Origin: Phenylobacterium sp.
GTDB taxonomy: Bacteria; Pseudomonadota; Alphaproteobacteria; Caulobacterales; Caulobacteraceae
DNA: 36,637 bases
Direction: 5' to 3'
NCBI RefSeq assembly: GCF_004299445.1
Contig: NZ_SCTC01000010.1
Location: 1 to 36,637 of the forward strand
The notes under the pieces were generated by a model. It was not told the DNA's origin, made no database searches, and was given only the letters and a program-made list of their open reading frames with translations. Both the position numbers and the translations under genes were made by a program. Shown in pieces: positions 9,652-18,074 of this stretch (position 1 is the first letter of the stretch; every line of letters starts with the position of its first letter).

Positions 9652-12600
9652 TCGTCATCCTCCCCGCTGGTGGACCACTCGAAGACGCGGGCCAGGTGGT
9701 CGTAGTCCGAGACGTACATCTTCACGAACTGCGGGGCGGTGCGAGAGGTGTAGCCCTGCGCCGGGTCGACGTAGCGGGTGATCAGCCGATCCAGGCCCTG
9801 CAGGGCGGCGTCGACGGCCTCGCGCGAATTGAGGATCTTATCGCCGTCGCCGTAAGGCGCGGCGCGCACCTCCTCGCGGCCGGCGGGGCGGCGGCCGGTG
9901 ATCTCGAGATAGGTCAGGTCGCCGGCCGTGACGCGGCCGATATCCTTGAAGCCGCCGCCTTCGAGGATCGCGGCCGTCAGGGTGAGCTGGGGCGAAAAGC
10001 CCGTCTCGACCATCCGCTTCGACGGCGCGCGGCCGGTCTTGTAGTCCAGCACGTGGCCCAGGCCGTCGGGAGAGACCTCGATGCGGTCGGCCTTGGCGGC
10101 CAGCGTGAAGGGTCGGCCAGCGATCTCGAGGGTGAGCTTGCCCTCTTTCTCGACGTGCAGCCGGCGGCCGTCCGCGCGGCGGCGGCTCTCCATGTCGGCC
10201 ACCCACGCGGCGGCCTCGTCGGCCAGGGCGTTCTCACGGGCCAGGGCGTCCGGCGGCATGCCGGCCTTTTCCAGCTCGGCCAGATAGAGGCCGCGGAAGA
10301 TCGTGGCCGCATCCGGCGGCAGCACCTCGGGCCAGTCCAGCACGAAGCGTTCGAAGGCGGCGTGGATGGCGGTGCCGCGAGCGCGGGCCTCCACCTCCTC
10401 GTCCGGCCGCTCGATCAGGCGCAGCTTGAGGATGTCGCGGGCCCAGACGGCGTAGGGGTCTCGCGTCAGGGTCTCGACGCGGGTGGCGTACAGTTCGGTG
10501 GGGCGGGCCTCGACCGGCGGCTTGGGCGACGGCCGCGGATACGGCGTGTAGGGGCCCGGCGCGTCCAGCGCGGCGGCCCAGGCCAGCGCCTCCGGGCGGC
10601 TCGGCATTTCCAGACCCGCGCCCTTGGCCAATGTCTCCAGCCGCCAGAGCCAGCGCGACTTCACCGCCGGCTGGCCGTCGCGGCGCTCGGTGTGCAGCAG
10701 GACCACTTCTGGCGCGCAGACCGCCTGGGCGAAGTCGTGGGCGGCCAGACCGATGCGACGCTCTGGCGACGGCAGGCCAAGGGCCTCGCGCATGGGCCGC
10801 GACAGGAACGGGTCGGTGGGCGCGGCGGCGGGCCACACCCCCTCCTCCAGCCCGGCCACCACCAGCCGGTCGGCGCGGACCAGGCGGGCCTCGATCGCGC
10901 CCAGGATGCGCAGACGCGGGTGGGTGGCGCCGCCCGAACGCACCGTCTCGCCGGACATGAGCCGCTGCAGCAGGTCGGCGTACTGGCGGGGCGTCACCTG
11001 GGGCAGGTCCTCGCCATCGCGCATCAGCCCCGACAGCAGACGCGACATGGCCTCGCCCGCGTGGCCGGCCCACAGGTCGCCGGTCTGCCCATCCTCGCCG
11101 GTCGCCAGCGCCTCCATGGCTGTGACCAGGCGCAGGGTGACGGCGGCGGGGGCGTCGTAGCTGTCATGAGACCACGTCAGGGCCTCGACGATGGCCTGCA
11201 GCCGCTCAGCCAAGGGCAAGGCCTGGGGCGCGCGCTCGCGGCCGTCGCGATCCTTGCCGAGGAGCCGGTCCTTGAGTTCGTCCCAGGTGCGGGCGCGCGC
11301 GCCGCGCAGGGCGTGGCGCTCCAGCCGGGTGGCGTCGCCCAGGCGCGTGAACGGGTGCTTCAGCAGGCCCAGCAACGCGACGGGATCGACGGGATCGACG
11401 GCGGCCCGCGCCAGCAGGCTCGCCAGCGCGCCGTATGGCGACCCGGCCAGGCTTTCGCCGGCCGACGAGTCCGGGACCACGCCCCAGCGGGCCAGCTTGG
11501 CGGCGACGCGGCGCGCGATGCGCTGATCGGGCGTCACCAGGGCGGCGGTGCGGTCCGGTGTCTCAAGAGCCTCGCGCAGCAGCAGCGCGGCGACCGTCGC
11601 CGCCTCCTCCTCCGTGCGGGCGCTGACGAGGGATAGACCCTTCAGCGCCTCGGCGATGGCGTCGGGGTCCTGGGCGCGCAGGTCGTCGATGACATGCAGC
11701 CAGTCGGCGGTCTCCTCCGCGGGCCGCAGCGCCTCGTTGACCACCCGGCGGCGCCAGCGCTGGGCAGCGGTCTCGTCGGTGGAGGCGGGCCAGGTCGCCA
11801 CCTCCTCGCGGGTCACCCGTGCGGCGTCCAGCAGGCGGCGCAGCGCGCCCTGCGGATGCTGTACGTCGACCTTGCGCCAGGCCTTCTCGGCCAGGTTCAC
11901 ATCCACGCCAGGCAGCACCACCGCGCCCTTGGGCGCCGCAGCGATGGCGATCATCAGGGCGCGGGTGGCGGGCGCGGTGCCGGTGGAGCCTGCTGCGACC
12001 AGGACGCCCTGCGGCGGCTTGTCGGTCCACCGCTCGGCCAGGCGGCGGAGCAGGCGCACGCGCCGTTCGCTGACATCCACCACGCCCAGTTCGTCCAGCC
12101 GACGAGGCCACGCCTCCAGCGCCCGGTCCAGGAACCGACGCGAGAGGTCCCAATGCTTCGCCAGTTCGCCGGGCGCGAGGTCGGCCAGGGCGCCGCGGAC
12201 GTCGATCTCCTCGATCTGAAGTCCGTCCAGGAACGCGCCCAGGGCGTCGGCCAGGTCGAGCGCGGCGCCGGCGCTGTGCACGCCGCCCGGCACGTCGTCG
12301 GACAGTTCGGCGACCAGTCGCACCAGCTCGAACCGGCGGCGCAGGGGATCGATGGCGGCCGGCAGGTCCAGCACCAGATCGCCGGGCTCGAAGGGTGGCT
12401 CGCCGGCCTCCAGGTCGCCCAGCGGGCGCATCTGGGGCGGCAGGACGGCGCGACCGCCCGAGGCCTTGATGAAGGCGTCGGCCAGGGCGCGGGCGCCGCG
12501 ACGGGTCGGCGTGAGGACCACGGCGTCGGCCAGGGCCTCGGGGCCCAGGGGCGCGAGCGCGTCGTAGAGGCCCTGGGCGAGGTCTTCCGCGAACGGCCGG

Positions 12601-12656
12601 TGCGCCGGGATGTTGAACCAGCGCGAGCCCGGCTGCTCGAAGAAGGCGGGCGTCAT
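9648..12656 (-). CDS. addB: AddB nuclease subunit (alphaproteobacterial type)
   Basis: AddB is the second subunit of AddAB; its C-terminal nuclease cuts the opposite strand to AddA. The 1002-residue protein starts FNIPAHRPFAEDLA, has VVLTPTRRGARALAD where Gram-positive AddB carries a Walker A, and ends with a PD-(D/E)XK nuclease (GHVLDYKTGRAPS, about residue 870). I see no GxxGxGKT motif and no cysteine cluster around the nuclease, so neither ATP binding by AddB nor the iron-sulfur staple of Bacillus AddB is expected. That agrees with the separate alphaproteobacterial AddB family. Its ATG overlaps the murU stop (ATGA), and its own stop overlaps the addA start. Confidence 0.94.
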   Translation of the reverse strand: MTPAFFEQPGSRWFNIPAHRPFAEDLAQGLYDALAPLGPEALADAVVLTPTRRGARALADAFIKASGGRAVLPPQMRPLGDLEAGEPPFEPGDLVLDLPAAIDPLRRRFELVRLVAELSDDVPGGVHSAGAALDLADALGAFLDGLQIEEIDVRGALADLAPGELAKHWDLSRRFLDRALEAWPRRLDELGVVDVSERRVRLLRRLAERWTDKPPQGVLVAAGSTGTAPATRALMIAIAAAPKGAVVLPGVDVNLAEKAWRKVDVQHPQGALRRLLDAARVTREEVATWPASTDETAAQRWRRRVVNEALRPAEETADWLHVIDDLRAQDPDAIAEALKGLSLVSARTEEEAATVAALLLREALETPDRTAALVTPDQRIARRVAAKLARWGVVPDSSAGESLAGSPYGALASLLARAAVDPVDPVALLGLLKHPFTRLGDATRLERHALRGARARTWDELKDRLLGKDRDGRERAPQALPLAERLQAIVEALTWSHDSYDAPAAVTLRLVTAMEALATGEDGQTGDLWAGHAGEAMSRLLSGLMRDGEDLPQVTPRQYADLLQRLMSGETVRSGGATHPRLRILGAIEARLVRADRLVVAGLEEGVWPAAAPTDPFLSRPMREALGLPSPERRIGLAAHDFAQAVCAPEVVLLHTERRDGQPAVKSRWLWRLETLAKGAGLEMPSRPEALAWAAALDAPGPYTPYPRPSPKPPVEARPTELYATRVETLTRDPYAVWARDILKLRLIERPDEEVEARARGTAIHAAFERFVLDWPEVLPPDAATIFRGLYLAELEKAGMPPDALARENALADEAAAWVADMESRRRADGRRLHVEKEGKLTLEIAGRPFTLAAKADRIEVSPDGLGHVLDYKTGRAPSKRMVETGFSPQLTLTAAILEGGGFKDIGRVTAGDLTYLEITGRRPAGREEVRAAPYGDGDKILNSREAVDAALQGLDRLITRYVDPAQGYTSRTAPQFVKMYVSDYDHLARVFEWSTSGEDDE

Positions 12657-13384
12657 GAGGCTTGCGCCGCCTCGCGCAGCTTGGCCTCGGCGAGATCGCG
12701 CGCGCCAGGATCGCCGACGTGCATCCAGAAGCCGTCCATCACCGCGCCATGCAGCCGGCCCTCGGCCTGCAGCCGATGCCAGATCGGGATGATCGAGAAG
12801 GCCCCGGCCGGCTGGTCGTCCAGCAGCTCAGGCTTGAGGATGGCGATGCCCATGTTGGCGAAGGGCGTCGGAGGCTGGGGCGCGGTGGAGTGGGTGAGCC
12901 GACCCTGATCGTCGCGGAAGAAGCCCTGCGGCCCTTCGAACCCGATCCCCTGCCCGCGCTTCACCAGCAGCAGCAGGATGTCCATGGCGGCCGGGTCCCA
13001 GGCGGCCTTGAGCGTCTCCAGCGCCGGCGTCGCGCCCTCGATCCAGAGACTGTCGATGTTGGCCACATAGACGGGCTCGCGACCCAGCTTGTCCGCGGCA
13101 TGACGGATGCCGCCTCCGGAATCGAGGAGTTCGGCCCGCTCGTCCGAGATCAGCACCTCCAGGTCGCGCCGTGCGGCGAGGTGGGCTTCCATCTGGTCGG
13201 CCAGATGGTGGACGTTGACCACCACCCGCTCGACGCCCGCGTCGCGCAGGCGGTCGAGCACATGGTCGATCAGCGCCTTGCCGTTCACGGGCACGAGGGC
13301 CTTGGGCATGGCGTCGGTCAGCGGCCGCATGCGCGTGCCCAGGCCGGCGGCCAGCACCATGGCGGTCCGGGGTCCGGGCGTCAT
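12653..13384 (-). CDS. murU: MurU-type nucleotidyltransferase (MurNAc-1-phosphate uridylyltransferase)
   Basis: This 243-residue sugar-phosphate nucleotidyltransferase has the N-terminal signature MVLAAGLGTRMRPLT (9-23), PKALVPVNGKALIDH, and an aspartate in VANIDSLWIEG that probably binds metal. MurU converts MurNAc-1-phosphate to UDP-MurNAc in the anhMurNAc recycling route known from Pseudomonas, bypassing de novo UDP-MurNAc synthesis and hence fosfomycin's target. Specificity is inferred from the adjacent AmgK-like kinase, overlapped by four bases upstream. On sequence alone a glucose-1-phosphate or mannose-1-phosphate transferase would be possible. The start at 13384 is set by the ATGA overlap and by homology beginning at RTAMVLAAG. 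Confidence 0.85.
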   Translation of the reverse strand: MTPGPRTAMVLAAGLGTRMRPLTDAMPKALVPVNGKALIDHVLDRLRDAGVERVVVNVHHLADQMEAHLAARRDLEVLISDERAELLDSGGGIRHAADKLGREPVYVANIDSLWIEGATPALETLKAAWDPAAMDILLLLVKRGQGIGFEGPQGFFRDDQGRLTHSTAPQPPTPFANMGIAILKPELLDDQPAGAFSIIPIWHRLQAEGRLHGAVMDGFWMHVGDPGARDLAEAKLREAAQAS

Positions 13385-14475
13385 GCGCGCGCCTCCGCGG
13401 GCACGTGACGGTCGAGCCACCCCTTCAGCGGCGCAAGTTCCGGGTCCGCCAGGCAACGGTCCAGGTAACCCCAGAGCCGCGGCATCAGGGTCGCGTACTT
13501 CGGCTTGCCGTCGCGGGTGGTCAGCCGGGCGAAGATCCCCAGGATCCGGCAGATGTTTAGCGCCCCCAGGGCGTGGAAGTCGGCGAGGAACCGGGCGCGG
13601 TCGACCTGGGGCCGCAACGCGAAATAGGCGGCCAGGCAAGCGGCCTCCCGCTCGGGCGTCACCTGGCGGCGGGCGTCGTGCAGCAGCATCGACATGTCCC
13701 ACGCCGGATGCGCCCTAACGGCGTCCTGGAAGTCGATGAGGCCGACGCGGGCCGGGCCCTCGCGGCTAGGCAGCCAGAGCAGGTTCTCGGCGTGGTAGTC
13801 GCGGTGGCAGAAGACGCTGGCGTTGGCTGCGCCATAGGCCCGGATCGGCGTCCAGATGGCCTCCCACCCGGCGACCGCCTCGGCCCCGAAGACGAGCTGG
13901 GGCTTGAGCTTCGGCAGCCACTCCACCAGCAGGCGGTCGGCGGTGGCCAGCGCGGTCTCGTCGTACGTGAGGAAGGGCCACGTGACGCCGTCATAGGACA
14001 GCACGTCGCCGACTGGCGCCTCGTGGATCTTCGCCAGCGCCGAGATGGCGGCTTCGTACAGCGGCGCCTCGTCGTGCCCGGCCTGGATGAGGCTCGCGAA
14101 CAGGTCGTCGCCCAGGTCTTCCAGCACGGCCAGGCCCTGGGCCGGCTCGGCGGCCAGGATCGCGGGCGCCGAAAGTCCCTGGTCGCGCAGCCAGCCTGCG
14201 GTGGCGATGAAAGCGTCCACCCGGCCGGCGGCCAGCCGGGCCAGGGCATTGTAGCCCAGCGCCTCACGCTGGGCCGGCGTGGCGGCGGGCGGACAGGGCG
14301 CCGTCTCCAGCGACGGCGGCTGGTCCATGAAGATGAAGGTCTGGCCGTCCCGGTGCAGCCGTTCGTACTGGCGCGTGGAGGCGTCGCCGCCCAGAGGCTG
14401 GCGGCGGGCGTCGCCGAAACCGGCGGCCTTCAGGAACCCGGCCTTCAGGGCCTCGCGCTCAGAACTCAAGGTCAC
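13381..14475 (-). CDS. amgK: AmgK-type sugar kinase (MurNAc/GlcNAc anomeric kinase)
   Basis: This 364-residue aminoglycoside-phosphotransferase-fold kinase has an N-lobe LGGDASTRQYERL and HRDYHAENLLW followed by LIDFQDA, the catalytic-loop and metal-binding motifs. AmgK phosphorylates C1 of N-acetylmuramate or N-acetylglucosamine, feeding MurU in peptidoglycan recycling. The open frame extends to 14523, but homology starts near SSEREALKAGF; the GTG at 14475 (or TTG at 14469) gives a normal N-terminus and overlaps tsaE by 17 bases. Older annotation would call it a predicted phosphotransferase; the pairing with murU decides the assignment. Confidence 0.85.
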   Translation of the reverse strand: MTLSSEREALKAGFLKAAGFGDARRQPLGGDASTRQYERLHRDGQTFIFMDQPPSLETAPCPPAATPAQREALGYNALARLAAGRVDAFIATAGWLRDQGLSAPAILAAEPAQGLAVLEDLGDDLFASLIQAGHDEAPLYEAAISALAKIHEAPVGDVLSYDGVTWPFLTYDETALATADRLLVEWLPKLKPQLVFGAEAVAGWEAIWTPIRAYGAANASVFCHRDYHAENLLWLPSREGPARVGLIDFQDAVRAHPAWDMSMLLHDARRQVTPEREAACLAAYFALRPQVDRARFLADFHALGALNICRILGIFARLTTRDGKPKYATLMPRLWGYLDRCLADPELAPLKGWLDRHVPAEARA

Positions 14476-14899
14476 GTCCTTCCCAGGCGCCATGCGGGGT
14501 GAGCCGCGCGGTGCGCCCGCCATTTTCAGCGAGGGCGATCTCTATATCGAGTCGGTCGAGCGGCAGGCGGCCCTCCAGCCGTTCGGGCCACTCGATCACC
14601 GCCGCGCCGGCGTCCAACGCCTCGTCCAGGCCGATCTCGTAGGCCTCGTCGGGATCGGACAGGCGGTAGAGGTCGAAGTGGGCGACCGCGAGCCGCGGGC
14701 CTTCGTAGAACTGCACCAGGGTGAAGGTGGGGCTGGGCACCTCTTCGTCGGGCGTCGTCAGGGCCCGCACCAGCGCTCGCGCCAGCGTGGACTTGCCGGC
14801 GCCCAGCGGACCGGTCAGGCAGACCGCCTCGCCCGGCCGTAGCTGCGCCGCCACCGCCCGGCCCAACCGGCCCGTCGCCGCCTCGTCAGCCAGGATCAT
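14459..14899 (-). CDS. tsaE: tRNA t6A biosynthesis ATPase TsaE
   Basis: TsaE is the small ATPase that resets the TsaB-TsaD complex during synthesis of N6-threonylcarbamoyladenosine at position 37 of ANN-decoding tRNAs. The 146-residue protein has Walker A LTGPLGAGKST (28-38), SPTFTLVQFYEG in the switch region, the family motif HFDLYRL, and the late EWPERL motif. The ATG at 14899 lies 10 bases after the acyltransferase gene. Its end overlaps amgK. Linkage of tsaE to amgK-murU and addBA is common in alphaproteobacteria and has no obvious metabolic logic. Confidence 0.95.
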   Translation of the reverse strand: MILADEAATGRLGRAVAAQLRPGEAVCLTGPLGAGKSTLARALVRALTTPDEEVPSPTFTLVQFYEGPRLAVAHFDLYRLSDPDEAYEIGLDEALDAGAAVIEWPERLEGRLPLDRLDIEIALAENGGRTARLTPHGAWEGRDLEF

Positions 14900-14909
14900 G
14901 GCGGCGGCG

Positions 14910-15782
14910 TCATGCGAAGCTGCGGTCGGGATCGGCCGGCAGATCGCGCTCGACGAACGTCTTCAGGCGGGCGGTCACCTCGGCCGGATCGCCGTCCAGC
15001 CTCTCGGGCGGAATCGGGCGCCCGACCGTGAGCGAGAACTCACGGCCGCGCTTGTTCAACAGCTCGTGGAAGAGGGTGATGTCGCGCAGCTCGGTCGAAA
15101 AACCGTGGAAGAAGTGGAACATTGCCGACCACGGCCCGGCTACGTGGACCGGCGTCAGCGGCGCCTCGTACTTGCGCGCGATCGAGACCGCCGAGGACAT
15201 CCATTCCGGGTCGGCCAGCGTGCCGTCGGGCTCCTTGCGGGCCAGGCGGCCGGCTGGAAAGATCGCGAGGCAGCGCTCGGCTTCCAGCGCCTCGCGGGTC
15301 AGGGTCAGGGTGGCGCGGGTCTTCTCGCGGGTGCGCTTGGCCTCGACCCACTCCACGGGGATCAGCACCTCGCCGAAGCCTGGCGAGACGCGATGCGCAT
15401 CGGCGTTCGCGTAGAAGCAGATATCCGGGCGCAGCGACTTCAGGGCGTCGTACACCGCGACACCGTCGGCGATACCCGTGGGATGGTTGCAGACCAGCAC
15501 CAGCCGGCCGTTGGCGGGTATCCGGTCCAGCCCGGCGGCGGCCACCTTGAGCGCCAGCAGGTCCGACACATAGGCCAGGGCCTTGGCGCCGGGCATCGGG
15601 TGGATCGCGTCGGCCAGGCGCCGCGCCTTGGCGTAGTCCAGCAGGGCGTACAGCAGCGGGCGGGCGAGCGGCCATAGCGGCCCGCCGGCGAGCTTGGGCG
15701 CTCGCTCGGCGATCAGCACATCGACGATATGATCATGGCCCCCGGATCTCGCGACTCCGGCAGCCGGCGTGGCCAGCGTCAT
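14910..15782 (-). CDS. PlsC / putative hemolysin-type acyltransferase
   Basis: This 290-residue acyltransferase of the lysophospholipid acyltransferase superfamily probably acylates a glycerophospholipid or ornithine-type lipid at the inner membrane. Motif I is CNHPTGIADG: the catalytic histidine is followed by aspartate after five residues, the spacing seen in hemolysin/OlsA-like members rather than the HX4D of PlsC. Motif III is IFPAGRLARKEPDG, and the region around PLTPVHVAGP corresponds to motif IV. There is no clear TM helix beyond a hydrophobic segment near residues 38-55. It follows pgi by 22 bases in the same direction. The substrate cannot be read from the sequence. Confidence 0.75.
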   Translation of the reverse strand: MTLATPAAGVARSGGHDHIVDVLIAERAPKLAGGPLWPLARPLLYALLDYAKARRLADAIHPMPGAKALAYVSDLLALKVAAAGLDRIPANGRLVLVCNHPTGIADGVAVYDALKSLRPDICFYANADAHRVSPGFGEVLIPVEWVEAKRTREKTRATLTLTREALEAERCLAIFPAGRLARKEPDGTLADPEWMSSAVSIARKYEAPLTPVHVAGPWSAMFHFFHGFSTELRDITLFHELLNKRGREFSLTVGRPIPPERLDGDPAEVTARLKTFVERDLPADPDRSFA

Positions 15783-15804
15783 GACAGGAGGATGACAGGC
15801 AGCG

Positions 15805-17421
15805 TTAGGACTTCAACCGGGCGATCAACGCCTGGGTCGACGGGTCGTGCGCGCCGGCCGGGCCGCCGTTCAGCTCGCCCAGCACACGGGTGGCCAGCGA
15901 CTTGCCCAGTTCGACGCCCCACTGGTCGAAGCTGTTGATTCCCCAAAGCACGCCCTCAACGAACGTCTTGTGCTCATAGAGCGCAATCAGGGCGCCCAGG
16001 CGTTCGGGGTCGAGGCGTTCCAGCCGGATGAAGCTGGTGGGCCGGTCGCCAGGGAACGTGCGCTGGGGCGCCAGCATGTCGATCTCTTCGGGGCTGCGCC
16101 CCGCCGCGGTGAGTTCGGCGCGGACGTCGGCCTCCGAGCGGCCCACCATCAGCGCCTCGGCCTGGGCGATGGCGTTGGCGAGCAGCTTGGTCTGGCCGTC
16201 GACGTCGCCCTCGGTCCCGCGGTGGACGGCCACGATGTCGACCGGAATCACGTCGGTCCCCTGGTGCAGCAGCTGGAAGAAGGCGTGCTGGCCGTTGGTG
16301 CCGGCGTCGCCGAACACGCTGGCGGCCGTCGCATGCGGCGCCGGGCGGCCGTCGGCGGTGACCCGCTTGCCGTTCGATTCCATCTCCAACTGCTGGAGGA
16401 AGGCCGCGAAGAGGCGCAGGCGCTGGGCGTAGGGCACGACGGCGCGGATGGGCCGCCCCAGGCCGTTGCGGTTGAAGATGTGCGCCAGCGCCAGCAGCAC
16501 CGGGGCGTTCAGGGCCAGGGGCGCGGACTTGAAGTGGGCGTCCATGGCCCGCGCGCCGGCCAGCATGCGCTCGAACACGTCGTAGCCGAGGGCCACGGCG
16601 CAAGAGAGGCCGACCGATGACCAGATGGAATAGCGCCCGCCCACCCAGTCCCAGAACCCGAACACCTGGTCGGCGGGCACGCCGAACGCCTGAGCCTTGT
16701 CGGGCGCGGCCGACACGGCGACCAGATGGCTGTCGCTGGCGGGGCCCAGGCTGGCGCGGAGCCAGGCGCGGGCGACCTCGGCGTTGGTGAGCGTCTCGAG
16801 GGTCGTGAAGGTCTTCGAGACCGTGACGATCATCGTCTCGGCCGGATCGAGGCCGGTCAGGGCCTGGGCCAATTCCGCCGGGTCGACGTTGGCCGTGAAG
16901 CGCAGGTCGATCGGCGGATCCAGCGGCTTGAGCGCTTCCCAGACGAACCGGGGGCCCAGGTCGGACCCGCCGATGCCGATGTGAACGATCGCGCGGAACG
17001 GCTTGCCGGTGCAGCCGCGCCGCACGCCCGAGCGCACCTGGTCGGCGAACGCGCGCATGGCGTCGCGCGTCGCCTCGACCTCGCGCGACACCGGCTGGCC
17101 CGCCGCGCGATAGTCGGCGCCGTCGGCGGCGCGCAGCGCCATGTGCAGGGCCGGTCGGCCTTCAGAAGCGTTGACGATCCCGCCGGCGAACAGGCCCGCC
17201 CGCGCGGTGTCGACGCCCGAGGCGTGCGCCAGGTCCAGCATCACCTCGAGGTCGGCCAGCGACCAGGGCTGCTTGGAAAGGTCGATTTCCAGCCCCGCCG
17301 CAGCCAGCGTGAGATGAGCGAGCCGGTCGGGCTCGGCGTCGAACAGGCCAACGATCCGGCGATCGCGCGCGGCCTCGGCGGCCTTGGAGAGGGCCGCCCA
17401 GGCGGCGTCGACGGGGGTCAA
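15805..17421 (-). CDS. pgi: Glucose-6-phosphate isomerase
   Basis: Pgi interconverts glucose-6-phosphate and fructose-6-phosphate in the cytoplasm; in Caulobacter relatives that use the Entner-Doudoroff route it mainly serves gluconeogenesis and sugar-nucleotide supply. The 538-residue protein shows IHIGIGGSDLGP (sugar-phosphate loop), TVSKTFTTLET, GGRYSIWSSVGL, the catalytic glutamate in LEMESNGK, the histidine in GTNGQHAFFQLLHQGT, and the C-terminal signature GINSFDQWGVELGK carrying the catalytic lysine. It starts 10 bases after the redoxin gene, so it is probably co-transcribed. Nothing is truncated. Confidence 0.96.
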   Translation of the reverse strand: MTPVDAAWAALSKAAEAARDRRIVGLFDAEPDRLAHLTLAAAGLEIDLSKQPWSLADLEVMLDLAHASGVDTARAGLFAGGIVNASEGRPALHMALRAADGADYRAAGQPVSREVEATRDAMRAFADQVRSGVRRGCTGKPFRAIVHIGIGGSDLGPRFVWEALKPLDPPIDLRFTANVDPAELAQALTGLDPAETMIVTVSKTFTTLETLTNAEVARAWLRASLGPASDSHLVAVSAAPDKAQAFGVPADQVFGFWDWVGGRYSIWSSVGLSCAVALGYDVFERMLAGARAMDAHFKSAPLALNAPVLLALAHIFNRNGLGRPIRAVVPYAQRLRLFAAFLQQLEMESNGKRVTADGRPAPHATAASVFGDAGTNGQHAFFQLLHQGTDVIPVDIVAVHRGTEGDVDGQTKLLANAIAQAEALMVGRSEADVRAELTAAGRSPEEIDMLAPQRTFPGDRPTSFIRLERLDPERLGALIALYEHKTFVEGVLWGINSFDQWGVELGKSLATRVLGELNGGPAGAHDPSTQALIARLKS

Positions 17422-17431
17422 GCGTTACCTC

Positions 17432-18049
17432 TTAGCCGGCCGAGCCGTACTTCACGCTGCAGCCGTAGGGGCGCGTGGTCGCCTGGGCCACCGCCCGGCC
17501 GGCCTTCACGTCGGCCAGCGCCGCGGCGACATAGTTCGTCGCGCCCTTCAGGCTGGCCGGGTCGGACGAAGCCTTGTCGTCGATACCGCCCATGTAGACC
17601 AGCTTGCCGGCCTTATCGATGACGTACATGTGAGGCGTGGTCTTGGCCTCGTAGGCCCGGCCGACGACGCCCTTGGGGTCGAGCAGCAGGCCGGTGTGGG
17701 CGGCCTTTTCCCGGGCCTTCCAGGCCTTGGCGTCGGCCCCGGCCACGTAACCTTGCATCCCCGGCGCGGACGAGATGACGGTCAGCCACACCATGCCGTC
17801 CTTGGTCGCCTGGCCCTGCAGGCCCTGCATGTTGCCGCTGTCATAGTGCTTGCGGACATACGGGCAGCCGCTGTTGGTCCATTCCAGCACCACGGTCTTG
17901 CCCTTGAACTCATCGAGCGAGCGGGTCTTGCCGTTGGCGTCGACGGCGGTGAAGGCCGGAGCGGGCTGGCCCACGACGGGCGCGGCCATGGCGGCGGGGC
18001 CGACCAGCGCCGAGGCGGCGGCAAGGGCGATCACGAGGCGGCGGTTCAT
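17432..18049 (-). CDS. Periplasmic PRX-like redoxin (AhpC/TSA-type)
   Basis: This 205-residue exported thioredoxin-fold protein has a signal peptide (MNRRLVIALAAASALV, cleavage near AMA-AP around residue 22), then VGQPAPAFTAVDANGK and the redox motif EWTNSGCPYVRKHY with a single cysteine (Cys62). It closes with RPYGCSVKY (Cys197), a second conserved cysteine suited to resolving a disulfide. It lacks the PxxxTxxC motif of ordinary 2-Cys peroxiredoxins and fits the PRX-like branch of the AhpC/TSA superfamily. It is directly downstream of an ScsB/DsbD-type transporter (25-base gap, AGGGAG ribosome site), so it is probably a client reduced from the cytoplasm through ScsB. Peroxide reduction is an inference. 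Confidence 0.75.
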   Translation of the reverse strand: MNRRLVIALAAASALVGPAAMAAPVVGQPAPAFTAVDANGKTRSLDEFKGKTVVLEWTNSGCPYVRKHYDSGNMQGLQGQATKDGMVWLTVISSAPGMQGYVAGADAKAWKAREKAAHTGLLLDPKGVVGRAYEAKTTPHMYVIDKAGKLVYMGGIDDKASSDPASLKGATNYVAAALADVKAGRAVAQATTRPYGCSVKYGSAG

Positions 18050-18074
18050 CGGTTCGGCTCCCTGGACGGACGGT

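Noticed and set aside
11381..11402. Short tandem GGGATCGAC repeat
   Set aside because: It encodes VDPVDP in addB, keeps the frame, and is too short to call a repeat element.
7744..11636. Long plus-strand open frames of 650 codons each
   Set aside because: They lie antisense to addA and addB, have compositionally biased translations without recognisable domains, and lack ribosome sites.
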